Positions 22,446-33,785 of a DNA stretch of 64,000 nt are shown piece after piece; the stretch's first letter is position 1; each line of letters opens with the position of its first letter. The translations under genes were made by a program, and so were the position numbers. The notes below the pieces were generated by a model. That model had not been told where the DNA came from, made no database searches, and saw only the letters and a program-made list of their open reading frames with translations. This DNA is from Heliocidaris erythrogramma (taxonomy: Eukaryota; Echinodermata; Echinoidea; Camarodonta; Echinometridae), in assembly GCA_025617745.1 (NCBI GenBank), contig CM046861.1, forward strand, positions 15,535,563-15,599,562. The letters run 5' to 3'.

Positions 22446-23036
22446 AAGCCCAGAGCATAAGCTATACGAGCCGACTGCGACCCGATTTTCGAACAAATTG
22501 CAGTTTGCATTGAAAGTTTAAAAAAGTGAAATTATCTCATTTGAAGTTTGGAATAATGATACGAATACTAATATCGAAATTTTGGTTAACTGTAATTCTT
22601 CTGGTTAGAGTAAAGGCCAAATCGGCTTCAAATCTTAGTCGATCGCAAGACTGGTATGACGTCACTACGATTTGGAATTGAATTCGCTTTTATTCCTACA
22701 CGGGGCTCGCAGTAGCCCGGAATTTCGATTTTAGTTTTCATACTACAGTCAAACCTGTCTATTAAGGCCACCCAAGGGAAACAGAAAAAGTGGCCACTGA
22801 AGACAGGTGGCCTTTATAGACAGGTTCTAAGGCACATATTTCTTGCTACAGGGAGGCAATATAAGTGACCACTATGGACAGGTGACCGCTATAGACAGGT
22901 GGCCACTAACACAGGTTTGACTGTATTTGGAACTTTGATCACAATGATTTTACATATTTGGAGGTTCAAATCAAATGTTATAACAACTTTTCCCAAAATC
23001 GCATCGTAGTCAGATCGTGCAGTGTGCGCCGGGCTT
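22446..23036. mobile_element. MITE with AAGCCC...GGGCTT ends
   Basis: The left end AAGCCCAGAGCATAAG with CGACCCGATTTTCG is mirrored by AAAATCGCATCG...GCGCCGGGCTT at the right. The termini resemble those at 19991 and 32475. Another MITE (22744-22925) sits inside. Confidence 0.6.
22744..22925. mobile_element. nested MITE with TACAGTCAAACCTGT ends
   Basis: Perfect 15-bp terminal inverted repeats TACAGTCAAACCTGT / ACAGGTTTGACTGTA. The interior holds GGCCACC and GACAGGTGGCC words in both orientations, giving strong foldback. Inserted within 22446-23036. Confidence 0.8.
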
Positions 23037-23526
23037 AACATGTAATGAAGCAAAATATTGTTTACCCCCAACAAAAAAAAATACTTGAAATGAAAAGACA
23101 ATTCATTTTTATAAGCAATTTTGTTTTCCCCTGCTCATGCATGGACTTTGTGTTGTTGTTTTTTTTTAATTTGAATGACAACTAGCCGAGACAGAAAGTT
23201 GTGCTACAAGATGTTGCTCCTGACTGTACATTCATTTCATGGATTCTCAGTAGTTCACATGATTTGTTAAAAATAAAAACGTTTCATCTCCCAATTTTCA
23301 AGTAACAACATTTTTCAAATGCAAATTTTGCTTGAATAATCAATATACATGTATAGTATACTGCATAACAAACAATACAATTAATTATCATATAATAAAA
23401 ATGTTTTTGTTCTAAAAAGGGGGGGGGGGGAGCACAATGCATATTTTTCTTCCAAAATCTGCCACTGCTTCTGTTAGCTATGATTGCACCAATGTTTACA
23501 AGTGGGTTTTTACAGACACATATTAA
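23037..23526. other. intron, nothing recognised
   Basis: AT-rich, with a poly-G run near 23419. No supported feature. Confidence 0.35.
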
Positions 23527-23697
23527 TCAGACATGATTATTTACTTTTGGGCATAGAAATTTAACGTCACCATCTGAAAGTCGGGATTCAGTTTTAAACC
23601 AGGGTCCGTCAAAGTTGGTTTGGAGGCTGTCGATCAGGACAGTGGAATTGTCTCCATATAGTTGGTGCCAGGGGGTATAGGCTTCACCATATGCTGG
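23527..23697 (-). CDS. candidate unrecognised terminal exon
   Basis: On the minus strand, after a possible ACATAG acceptor, 56 codons stay open to TGA in a region where stops are frequent. The peptide (AYGEAYTPWHQLYGDNSTV...FDGPWFKTES...KFLCPK) has a balanced, protein-like composition rich in W, G and D. I do not recognise the family. It lies on the same strand as the leucine-rich-repeat relic at 24.2-25.1 kb, but a shared transcript is not shown. It could be a chance ORF or a transposon relic. Confidence 0.25.
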   Translation of the reverse strand, partial: PAYGEAYTPWHQLYGDNSTVLIDSLQTNFDGPWFKTESRLSDGDVKFLCPKVNNHV

Positions 23698-24242
23698 CTA
23701 TGTCACTGTCTTTGTCAAGAAAACCTTCAGTATAGGAAAGCCTTATGAACTATGAGGGGTCAAATCTGGATAATGAATTATGCTACTTGACAAAGTTTTG
23801 TGCCTGCACAGTAATTTAACTGTAAAGTTAGTAATTAATGACAATTTGAATAACAACTAGAATCTCACAATTTTCAGAGATTTCATGTCCACATACATAA
23901 AAAAGCTTTGAATAATGTCTCAAAAACTAGTACCGATTTTCGAAACTCAACATTGCTCTGTTTGTGAATGGCCCTATACTGATAGTTTGCAGGCAGAAAC
24001 CCTGGTCAGTTGTAAAAGAGTGTCTGCACTGTAAGACTACCAAAGGCCATGTACTATAGCTGCTCCTGACATGACCAGAAGGTAGCTGAATTAGGCTTCT
24101 CTCAAGACAATGATTTTCTGATTAAGTGTCAAATTAGGGTCTGTGCTTGCAGACTACTATACTGACAACATAATTTCCAGGTGTGGGGGTGATTGGGGAG
24201 GGGGGGGGGGGGGTGGGGCATTGAACAAAGAAAATACCACCT
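23698..24242. other. intron, nothing recognised
   Basis: No supported feature. A G-run lies near 24198-24214. Confidence 0.35.
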
Positions 24243-24395
24243 TCAATCCATATTATCTGAAGGAGACGGCTCAGATATAAACAGTTTGATGTTGGATTCC
24301 TGAGATAGTTGTAAAAGTTCTGAGTAGGTATCACCAGGTATGGGATCGTGCTCCAAGTTGATTTCTTCAATGACCGACATGCCAAAGAATCCAGA
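24243..24395 (-). pseudogene. leucine-rich-repeat gene relic, last segment
   Basis: Minus-strand reading SGFFGMSVIEEINLEHDPIP continues to ...SEPSPSDNMD and TGA (24243-24245). IEEINLEHDPIP fits the L-x-x-L-x-L-x-x-N-x-I core of a leucine-rich repeat. A TTGCAG acceptor sits at its start, but its phase does not match the donor of the segment at 24951. By repeat spacing three residues are missing between the two. A short LRR protein gene lying antisense in an ARIH1 intron, probably decayed. Confidence 0.5.
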
Positions 24396-24950
24396 TCTGC
24401 AAGGAAATCGAGGGATCAAAATAGATGTTCTTATTTATCAACACATCTGCTTGAAATTCATGTACGGTATTTCTATCAATTTTTCAAAAACCCAAATATA
24501 CTGTCATTTCATTTTTTCTTATAAATATTCAAATATGGATTTTAATCTGTGAATTATGAAATTATGGATGCCAGTATTACTCAAACATACATGCAGGCAG
24601 ATTCATGGGATGAAGTGAAAACTGAAGAGGCCAACCCCCCCCCCCCCCCCCCCCCCCACCAACCCTTAGAGAAAAACAAAGATATAAAAGGGCTTTTTGA
24701 GGACTTTTTTTTCTGCAGGCCCCTTTTGGACTAAATAATGTTATAACCCTGGAGGTAATTTACCTGGGAAGGGCTGGCAGCTGGATTCCAAAAATAATAA
24801 TTACCAGAAAGAAATAGGGATTTTGTTTTGCTCGATACGAGACAGAAATCCAACACAAGCTGAATTCTTTCCTGGTTTTCAATCCTTATTATTCATGTAT
24901 TCATATTTCATATTTATTCAGACATATGAGTGAGAAATAAGAGAACATAC

Positions 24951-25109
24951 CTGTGATTTCATTGTCAGTCAAATCTAAAATTCTGAGGGATGACAGTTCA
25001 TAGACACTCTCTGGCAAGGTGGATATTTGGTTGTGTGAGGCATTTATAGCTTCTATAGGATGCCAGTCATCTGGTAGATTTCATCAGGAAATTTTTCAGT
25101 CTTTGCTAT
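24951..25109 (-). pseudogene. leucine-rich-repeat gene relic, two repeats
   Basis: Between a CTCAG acceptor and a GTATGT donor on the minus strand the translation reads FPDEIYQM, then AINASHNQISTLPESVYELS, then SLRILDLTDNEIT, two leucine-rich repeats with 23-residue spacing. The first part is in a different frame from the rest: a small insertion near 25050 brings in a stop. The repeat spacing confirms real ancestry. With the downstream phase clash this points to a pseudogene or a poorly sequenced gene. Confidence 0.6.
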
Positions 25110-27430
25110 CTGAGATGTTTACAGCTTCATTAATAAAACAGGAGAGGTACAATAATAAGTAATAAAGAGTTAATAACAAAAAGAAACAAAGGGCACATTA
25201 ACTAAATCCATCAATTTAGTAACACCCTTGATTACTCTACAATCAGACTCATTCTCACTGGCTTAAATCAGGGAAATGTATTTCCCTGCTTAAATCAAAC
25301 AGCAAACAAATTATCAGCATTATACTTTACTTGAATACACTTTACTGGATAGATGTTTGACAAAGAATAAAAACAGATTAAGAGATAAGAACCAGAATTT
25401 CTTTTGCTTCACTCAGCCTGAATGCAATAAATTCAAAATAATTTTGTGCAATTACAATTACAATCAATGAAAATCTATTTATTCATAAAAATATATTTTG
25501 ACAGATTAAATAAAAATTAAGCATTTTATTTGAATGAAAGGTGTCGTCCCTCTGGTATCTGTTGTGTTCATGTCATTTTTCAGCAAATTATACGACTATC
25601 TTGTTGAACAACTACATTCAATCAAAATAAAAGAAACAAGACAAGGTAAAAGTTTTTTTTTAAAAGAAACCTGCATGACAAGTTATAATTTTCTTTAAAA
25701 GTCTGTTTTCAAAAACAATTCTTACCAGTAACTTTTCCAAGGCAATTTCTTTGACATTACAGTGCGTGTATTGTGGGAAAGGGTTGATATAGCACTGCTT
25801 TTCTCATGAGATAGTATACTGCTTGCAGAACAGCTTCCAAAAGAGAGCTTGAAAAATCCTATGAAAAGAGAGTAAAAATAAGTTTTAATTAGAAATTGAT
25901 GTATGCAAAAACAATAAGGGGAGGGGGGGGGGGGGGGCAAAAGCTAGAAACATGTTACAAACTTTCTTACATTTTTGACATCAGTAGCCAGCTTACTTGT
26001 GATTTACGACATTTTAAAATACATTCTTAACTTATCAATATGAATATTCTGAAACAAATAGTACAACATAATCGTGATCATCTAAAGTAGATCTCACGAT
26101 AACTTTCAAAATATTAACATGTAGCTGTTGACTGCTTAATTCTCTTATTCCCTAAAGTTTGCTAAAGACTTGATACAGGACCCACCTGATTCAAGAAGGC
26201 AATAGGTTAATTGAAAAAGAATAATGGGAACTAAAATACATTGCAGCTATAAAAGAATTTAAACAGTTATTGTTTTGTGAACAAGGTAAATGATACCCAA
26301 AACCTCACTTTCAGTCCTTAAAAATTTAATAATGAAGAATTATTTGATCCTTAATCATAAATTTGGCTGTCATCTCAACTCAGCTTGGTATTGGGTAAGC
26401 TGTGGATGATAGTGCAAAACCTGAGATGCAAAATATATCGGCCTATTAATTAATATAAATAAAATCCATTTAAATCCAGCATGGCAAGGAATCCTAGAAG
26501 AAAGGGGAATTTTGAAAAATATTATAGATCTAATACATCTACATATTGAAAAAAAAATACCAACAAGAAAAGCAGCTACCTAAAATTTGTATGCTGTTTA
26601 CGACGCATGTAAGCACTGATGGGCCTGGATGCCGAGCCCATATCTCAGGGAAGTTGAGGTACCGAAACAAGGCAAGCGTCGGTCCAGCGCCCTGGGGCCA
26701 AAGAATTTGAAAAACCGTACATACTTCTTCGGCCAGCTGCCAGCTGCCAGCTGCAACTCTCTCTCTCTCTCTCTCTTCTAACTTAGACGAGTCAACTATG
26801 AACAAGTTACATATTATTTATGTAAAAACATAGTTCCTCTTCTTGTGCCCACAACGTAGACTAGACCTAGACTAGTACTAGTACTAGGCCTAGTACAACT
26901 CTTGTCACTGCTTCTGCCGCTGTTGCGTGTACTTGTGGGCTAGAATTGAGATGAAAGGACTCAGAATTTTGGGGGAATAAGGACCTTCAAATAGTAGTCC
27001 TTAAAAAAGTTTGAAGTCAGTTATATGCATGGTTTTTACATTTATTTACAACCATGACAACTAAGTAATTCAGATTTCTTTGTTTTAATACTAATTACCC
27101 TAGATTCATTTTTAGAGTTACACTTACAAAGTCAATGACAATGTAACTACATCTGCATCCTGCAAACTAGACTTAGTATAAATTTAATTATAATGTACAA
27201 ATGTGTGCACCAGACTTCGTTCTGGTATGATTTGGCAATGAGAATCCCAAACCAAAATCCAAATGAGGTTCGCCAAAATGATTAAGTTAAATTTTCAGGG
27301 TGAAATTCCCATCCAACCCTGTCATGCCTGTCCAAAGCCACAGCAAAAATACTCAAGATCTTCGACCCATTATTAATGCACTGCGCAAAACGATGAAATC
27401 ACACTCCAATTTTATTTTGTGAGTCTCGTG
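25110..27430. other. ARIH1 intron, no supported gene
   Basis: AT-rich. It holds the perfect palindrome CAGGGAAATGTATTTCCCTG near 25276, a poly-G run near 25925, a short CT repeat near 26757-26776, and CTAGTACTAG words near 26870. A minus-strand segment near 26570-26640 (ATG reading MGSASRPISAYM, then a GTAGCT donor) could be a first exon of the LRR relic, but nothing confirms it. Confidence 0.35.
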
Positions 27431-27666
27431 AAGAGACTAATTGAGAACCCGCCCCGCGCATGCGCACTCATTACGCCTTTATCGCCATGTTGAGAGAGTA
27501 ACTCTCTCTTGCACTCGGAAGAATTACCCTTATTTCTTCGGATTTCAAGCGATCTCATCCCGATCTTTGTTTTCATTTCTGATTTTTACTAACTTTGTGT
27601 CAGTCTGGAACAAGTTTTTGTGAAATTTGAGCTCCAGAAAGCTTCTACGAAAGTACGATTTTCGCC

Positions 27667-28883
27667 ATGGATCAGAGCGGAATTTCCCCCGCAGCGGCAA
27701 AGCCAGTGGGAAAAGCAACGGACTCTGCGCTGCTACCAGCGGCCCACGATCAGTCGCACCATGGGTCTAAGCACCCTGCGACCGCTACTAGCAGTCACAC
27801 GGCGCATGAATCTAAAGATTCTAAGGCGAAGCCGAAGACTGGTGGAAAGAAAAATGAGGTCAGGATCAAGCACTAACACCACTTCACATTCTATAACGGA
27901 GTCTAGTTCCAGTGGAAACGGAAATCAAAAGTCAAAGACTGATCAAGCCGAATACGGTGCCCGACTTTCCAAACTGGAATCTATGTTAGCGCAGGTGATT
28001 GAAGCGCTTCCTTCGCGCACTCGGTCTCAACAGCAGGGGTCTATCCCTGGCCCATCTACAGCCACAGAACTAGGGGAAGTTGATGGTTCGTTACCCCTTG
28101 CCTATGACTCGTACGAGTATGAATACCCAACCTGCGCACAGCCAGGAGATGATGGAGATTCTTATGCTGGATCTGGAGCCGAGCCTTTAATGGCTGCGCC
28201 TGATTTTGAAACTGAGCAACAGTCTAACACGGGTCCCGATATTGCCATCCCTGCGTTAGCTATGAAGTTTGCGACTCGGGCAGACGTGGGTTCACCACTG
28301 GATGATAAAGTAGCAAGCTCTACATCTTACATGATTAATCACAAGCTCGAAGAAAAAATGCTGGAAGAGACAACAGCTAAGTTCTTGCCACCTAACAACT
28401 GCCCCTTCCTCGATGCACCGAAGGTTAAGCCGAGACCTTAAGTTGGCTCGCGTGCAAAAGCTTCTCACCCGGGGATTGACAGCCTTTGCTCACACTTTGT
28501 CATCTGCTGCCATGAGTGACAACCAGCAAGATGCCTTGGCACTACTTGCCAGTGCAAACTTTGAAATGAATGCGCTACGGAAGGAGTTCATCAAACCTGA
28601 GATGAACTCGGCTTACTCCCATTTGTGCAAACCTTCAGCGCAGGTTTCTAAATTCCTCTTCGGGGATGACCTGGGAAAGCGAGTTAAAGACCTCAAAGAA
28701 GAACAGAAAGCTGCAAGCGGGGTAGTGAAGTCTGATCAGGGCAGGAGTCGGGCTCGAACCGGCTCTTCTTATCACCCATACCAGTCAAATGAGACTTTTC
28801 GTCACGACATTACAGATCAGCCGGTTGGTCATCGGCGTCTGGCAATCGACCACACCCCGGGGCATCTCGTCGGCCTTTTTTAG
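27667..28883 (+). pseudogene. DIRS-B gag, frameshifted
   Basis: The ATG at 27667 opens MDQSGISPAAAKPVG, which runs 69 codons to a stop. A second frame continues with a Ser-rich region and LSKLESMLAQVIEAL (likely coiled coil), ending NNCPFLDAPKVKPRP at 28441. A third frame continues DLKLARVQKLLTRGLTAFAH to 28883. Three frames for one product show decay; the join at 28413-28441 looks like a deletion. Confidence 0.65.
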
Positions 28884-30835
28884 ACAAGACAGTCCCCTCC
28901 AGGGGACGCCGGCCAGTACAAGCGCAGAGACTGCCAGCAGCCTCACAGGGACGTTACCAGCCTCCACCACAGAGAAAGAAGCTGCCAGCATACCCCAAGC
29001 GGTAGGTAGCCTTTCAAACTTTGCATTCTGTTCTAATTTCACACCTCTGAACCTTGAAATAACTGTTGATGTGTCACCGGTTGGAGGTCGAGTGAGGCAG
29101 CATTTCCAAGAATGGGAAAAAATTACCTCTGATCAAATTATTCTAGAAGCAGTAAACGGGTACAAGATAGAATTTGACCCAGACCTACCCCGCCCTACGA
29201 GATCTAGGGCCGGTCGGCAATACATACAAAATGCTCCAGAATCCATAAAAATTCAAGTAGAAATTGAAAACGTTTTGCACAAGGATGTAATAGATCTTGT
29301 ACCATCATACACCGATGGTTTTGTGTCGAACATTTTCACAACACCTAAGAAAAATGGCGGTGTCAGACTTATTCTTGACCTGTCTGACCTAAACCAAAGT
29401 GTTGTTAAACAACACTTTAAGATGGACAGTATCCATGCATACAGTGGCATGCCTCTTAACTCCTAATTGTTACATGGCCTCAGTCGACCTCCAAGACGGA
29501 TATTACTCTATCTCTATACACCCTACATTCCAAAAATACTTGCAGTTCACCTGGCAAAATCAACACTGGCAATTTAAGGCCCTTCCTAACGGACTTAGCT
29601 CCGCTCCGCGGTTGTTCACTAAGATGCTTAAACCCATCTTTGCCACCCTTCGGGAGGCAGGTCACATCGTCTTAGGATATTTGGATGATACAATTATCGT
29701 GGGAGAGAGCGAAAGCCAGATTAAGGCTGCAATCAAAGCTACTACGCAAGTATTATCAGATTTAGGTTTCAAAGTTCACCCCAGTAAGTCTGTTTTGAGA
29801 CCAGTACAAGAAATCCAATTTTTGGGCTTCATGATCAACACTACAGATATGACAATCAAACTTCCATCAGAAAAAATTCAAAAAGTACAAATGGAATGTG
29901 AGAATTTGCTCTCCCAACCTCATTCCACAGTTAGGCAAGTTGCCCATGTCATAGGCTTATTGATTTCAACCTTCCCAGCGGTCCAGTATGGCCCACTGTT
30001 TTATAGGTATCTTGAGAATTGTAAAATCAGGGCACTGAGAATTAACAGTGGACATTTTGACAGACGTATGATACTTTCGAATAAAGCCAAAGTGGAATTA
30101 CAATGGTGGATAAGTCATATCCAAGATGCATTCTCCCCCATCATCAGAGAGAATCCCTCACATGAAATAAGAACTGATGCCAGTGGCAGATGGAATGAAG
30201 TGGAGTTAGAGAGGGCAAAAAGCAATGAAATCAATTATTTGGAGACTATGGCCATTAGCTTTGGTCTGAAATCATTCCACACCCACACAAGGAATACACA
30301 TATCCTTATCAGATCTGACAATTCAACAGCAGTGTCATACATTAACAACATGGGAGGCATTAAATCTCCCTCTTGTAATCAAGCAGCTTCAGACATTTGG
30401 AAGTGGTGCATAGAAAGAAACATTTGGATCAGTGCAGCATACCTCCCCGGCGTCCAAAACACAGAGGCTGATCATGAATCTCGTCATTTTAATGACAGAA
30501 CAGAATGGATGCTCAACAAGAGAGCATTCAGAAAAATAGTCCAAACCTTTGGAACACCCGAGATAGATATTTTTGCCTCAAGGCTAAATGCACAATTAGA
30601 GAGGTATGTTTCGTGGCTCCCTGATTCAGGAGCAGAAGCAGTAGATGCTTTCTCCCTAAATTGGACACACATTGACTTCTATGCATTTCCTCCCTTCTGT
30701 CTGTTGGCAAGATGTATCCAAAAAATAAAGGCTGACAAGGCCACTGGCATTCTCGTCGTGCCTAAGTGGCCAACCCAGGCATGGTTTCCCTGTCTAAATA
30801 ACATTCTCATCGGGGAACCACTATTACTGCCCTAG
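28789..30835 (+). pseudogene. DIRS-B reverse transcriptase / RNase H / MT-like, frameshifted
   Basis: The first frame (to 29466) carries VRQHFQEWEKITSDQIILEA and the RT fingers (GGVRLILDLSDLNQSV). A one-base shift near 29440 moves reading to the frame with ASVDLQDGYYSISIH and YLDD (about 29679-29690). RNase H keeps RTDAS, YLETMA, RSDNST and a later Asp in TEADHESR. The stretch between RTDAS and GRW is unusually short, pointing to an in-frame deletion. The methyltransferase-like tail (EIDIFAS...DAFS...FPPFCL...PKWPTQAWF) ends at 30835. Confidence 0.88.
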
Positions 30836-30904
30836 AAATGTCAACCTTCTTACACAGCCCTCCTCACATGTCCCACATCCCCTCCATGACCGTCTTGATT
30901 TATT

Positions 30905-32158
30905 ATGTTGCAGGGTATCAGGGGACCCTTCGAGAATCTGGACTTAGATAAAAGGGTCGTCGATGTCTTGATGGCATCTTGGCGGAAGACTACAAGAAAG
31001 CAGTACCAGGTGTATTGGACTAAATGGACAAAGTTTTGCACGAGAGAGAAGACAAACCATCTTCATCCTAAAGTGAATTCTGTGTTAAGTTTCTTATCTG
31101 AACTTTTCTTTCAAGAGAATGCTAGCTACAGCACTCTAAATGCGGCAAGAAGCGCATTATCATCGTATGTAACACTTGAAAATAGCGTCCACTCCGTGGG
31201 ATCACATCCACTAGTCTGCAGATTTCTAAAAGGAATATTTAATCTCAGACCACCAAGACCGCGTTATAATGATACGTGGGATGTGCACATAGCTCTACAA
31301 TTTTTACGTAGTTGGTCACCAGCTAGAATGTTAAATGTTAATTATCTGAACTTTTCTTTCAAGAGAATGCTAGCTACAGCACTCTAAATGCGGCAAGAAG
31401 CGCATTATCATCGTATGTAACACTTGAAAATAGCGTCCACTCCGTGGGATCACATCCACTAGTCTGCAGATTTCTAAAAGGAATATTTAATCTCAGACCA
31501 CCAAGACCGCGTTATAATGATACGTGGGATGTGCACATAGCTCTACAATTTTTACGTAGTTGGTCACCAGCTAGAATGTTAAATCTTAAGCAAATCACCC
31601 TAAAATTGTGTTTGTTATTGGCCTTGATCTGCCCAGAGGGCTCAGACATTACACTTGTTAAATCTTGATAATATCAAACTGAAGCAAAGCTCAGTGACTT
31701 TCAAAATTGATGATCTCCTGAAGCAAAGCCGGCCAGGCCATTACGGATGCAGCTTCAGCTTTCAGTCGTATCCACCTGATCGAAGACTTTGCGTGGTCCA
31801 CTATCTCCGAACATATATCAGGAGAACAAAAGAAATTCGAGGACAAGAGCGAAGACTGTTTATTAGCCATACCAAGCCACACAACAAGGTGTCCTCGCAA
31901 ACGATATCCAGGTGGATCAAAGAAACGCTTTCAGTAGCTGGAGTAGATACCAACAGATACAAAGCACACTCTACGCGGTCTGCTGCAGTTTCTGCTGCCA
32001 GCAGGGCGAATGTTCCAGTCTCATGTATTTTAAATCAAGCAGGCTGGTCTAGTGAAAAGACTTTCCAACTCCTCTACCATAAACCGTTGCAGGTCATAAT
32101 GACATTTTCTCCCAAGCGGTGCTTCAACAATAGATTGTACAGGCATTTTGACTTCTAA
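30905..32158 (+). pseudogene. DIRS-B tyrosine recombinase, duplicated and frameshifted
   Basis: The N-terminal core-binding region (ASWRKTTRKQYQVYWTKW) is in frame from 30905. A 243-bp internal duplication (31094-31584) breaks it. A two-base loss near 31630 then shifts the frame exactly where the first catalytic Arg block (SGQR-type) should be. The C-terminal half keeps HSTR (31967-31978) and a likely Tyr in LLYHKPL. Not functional. Confidence 0.85.
31094..31584 (+). repeat. 243-bp tandem duplication in DIRS-B recombinase
   Basis: 31094-31336 and 31342-31584 look identical by eye, separated by five bases. Either a very recent duplication or an assembly artefact. Confidence 0.85.
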
Positions 32159-32284
32159 CCTTGAACGGTTTGTAACAGCTATAGTAACAGGTAAGTTATC
32201 AAATCCTATGTACGGGACTACATATGCAAAAAATCTGCTGTTTCTCTGTTGTTCCTCTGTCCACCAGATGGAAATCATGCACGC

Positions 32285-32475
32285 ATATCGCATCGCATCG
32301 CATCGCAACAAAATTTTTGAACATGTTCAAAACCCTGCGATGCGAGGCGATTGCTTGCGATATTGGAAAAATCGCCTGCTGTTGCGTCGCAGAACCTCAC
32401 TCACTGCACGATCTCGGGCAATCTCCTGCGATGCGACGCGATATCGCAGGAAATCGCACAGTGTGAGACGGGCTT
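32285..32475 (-). repeat. GCGAT-rich terminal repeat, right-facing end
   Basis: Dense CGCATCGCATCG and TGCGATGCGA words end in GTGTGAGACGGGCTT, the inverse of the terminus at 19991. The outermost 25 bases match at 23 positions. Confidence 0.6.
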
Positions 32476-32600
32476 AAGTTGTTTATTTGACCATTGAGCC
32501 AAGTTTAGAGGCAAATTTTTCGTACATATTTAAGGTATATTTATCCAATCATTATGATAAATCAACATCTTTTAATTTACTTTTACTATTTTTTGGACAG

Positions 32601-32653
32601 GCTAACTTCTGTTGGGTGTGTCTAGGACCTTGGAAATCCCATGGTTCATCAGG
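32601..32653 (+). CDS. ARIH1: ARIH1-like exon: end of RING2
   Basis: Encodes ANFCWVCLGPWKSHGSS plus two bases. Acceptor GGACAG, donor GTAAG. C-x-x-C of FCWVC are RING2 zinc ligands. The residue across the next junction is Gly where ARIH1 orthologues I recall have Trp (GSxWYNC). Confidence 0.92.
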
Positions 32654-32770
32654 GTAAGAAATCATAGGAGAAGGTGAAAATAATTAACAGATTGGCCTTT
32701 AGTGAGTAAGGTTGTTGCCTTGTTGATATGCGAGAACAACTCCTTGTATCAAAGGATATGTTTCATTTTT

Positions 32771-33785
32771 AGCTCACCTCGAGTGAGCTATTCCGATCGT
32801 CCGTCGTCCGTCGTCCGTCGTCCGTTAACTTTTTACATTTTCATCTTCTTCTCCAAAACCCATGATCGGAATTCAACCAAACTTGGTAGGAATCATCCTT
32901 AGGGGTAGGGGACCCAAAGTTGCTAAAATGGTACATGTGGCCCCCAATTGTAAAAGCTATGTAAATTTCAAACATCTTCTTCTCCAGAACAAGGCATAGC
33001 TCAGACTTGGTATTGTGTATGGAGATACCTCTATAGATGAAGAATGAATGTTCATGAAATTTCTCTGAGTGGCCCTATAGGGGCCCTGTGGGGGTAACAT
33101 ACTGGAGGGGGGCGCTGCCAGGCAAAATGTACATTCTGATCTTCTTCTCCAAAACACATCGGAATTCAACCAAACTTGGTAGGAATCATCCTTAGGGGTA
33201 GGGGACCCAAAGTTGCTAAAATGGTACATGTGGCCCCCAGGGGGCCCAAGCGAGAGGGCCCCCAATTGTAAAAGTTATGTAAATTTCAAACATCTTCTTC
33301 TCCAGAACCAGGCATAGCTCAGACTTGGTATTGTGTATGGAGATACCTCTATAGATGAAGAATGAATGTTGTTCATGAAATTTCTCTGAGTGGCCCTATA
33401 GGGGCCCTGTGGGGTAACATACTGGAGGGGGGGGGGGGGGCACTGCCAGGCAAAATGTACATTCTGATCTTCTCCAAAACACATGATCGGAATTTAAATA
33501 AACTTGGTAGGAATCATCCTTAAGGGTAGGGGACCCAAAGTTGCTAAAATGGTACATGTGGCCCCCAGGGGGCCCAGGGGGAGGGCCCCCAACTGTAAAA
33601 GCTATGTAATTTGAAACATCATCTTCTTCAGAACCAGGCCGGGGGGGGGGGGGGGGGGATTATGTTAATTTCTAACATCATCTCATGTACATCCTCCTAG
33701 TTGTTTCAATTTCTAACATATCTCCTGGTGGTGCAAGAGAGAACATGCACCAGATGTGAATTGATCCACCTGGGGCTCTTGTTAA
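32771..33785 (+). mobile_element. hairpin/TCCG element family S3
   Basis: Begins with the perfect palindrome AGCTCACCTCGAGTGAGCT, then CGTCCGTCGTCCG repeats. Three tandem ~320-bp units follow, with ATTCAACCAAACTTGGTAGG, GGGGACCCAAAGTTGC and TGGCCCTATAGGGGCCC. It ends GATCCACCTGGGGCTCTTG. G-runs at 33428 and 33642. Non-coding. Confidence 0.7.

Larger units (their letters stand above)
27440..32160 (+). mobile_element. DIRS-B, decayed tyrosine-recombinase retrotransposon
   Basis: Gag-like, RT/RNase H/MT-like and tyrosine-recombinase regions in sense with ARIH1. The proteins differ strongly from DIRS-A and DIRS-C (for example YLDDTIIVGES), so this is a separate lineage, possibly PAT-like. I found no inverted repeats, ICR or split direct repeats, so the boundaries are approximate. 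Several frameshifts and a tandem duplication make it inactive. A hairpin GAGAGAG-TAA-CTCTCTC lies upstream near 27490. Confidence 0.82.

Noticed and set aside
25733-25866. Minus-strand exon between TTTCATAG and GTAAGAAT near the LRR relic
   Set aside because: No single frame gives a convincing peptide; two partial frames look protein-like only if an indel is assumed.
27440-27660. Inverted or split direct terminal repeats for DIRS-B
   Set aside because: I compared the left flank with sequence after 32158 and found no convincing match, so none is annotated.
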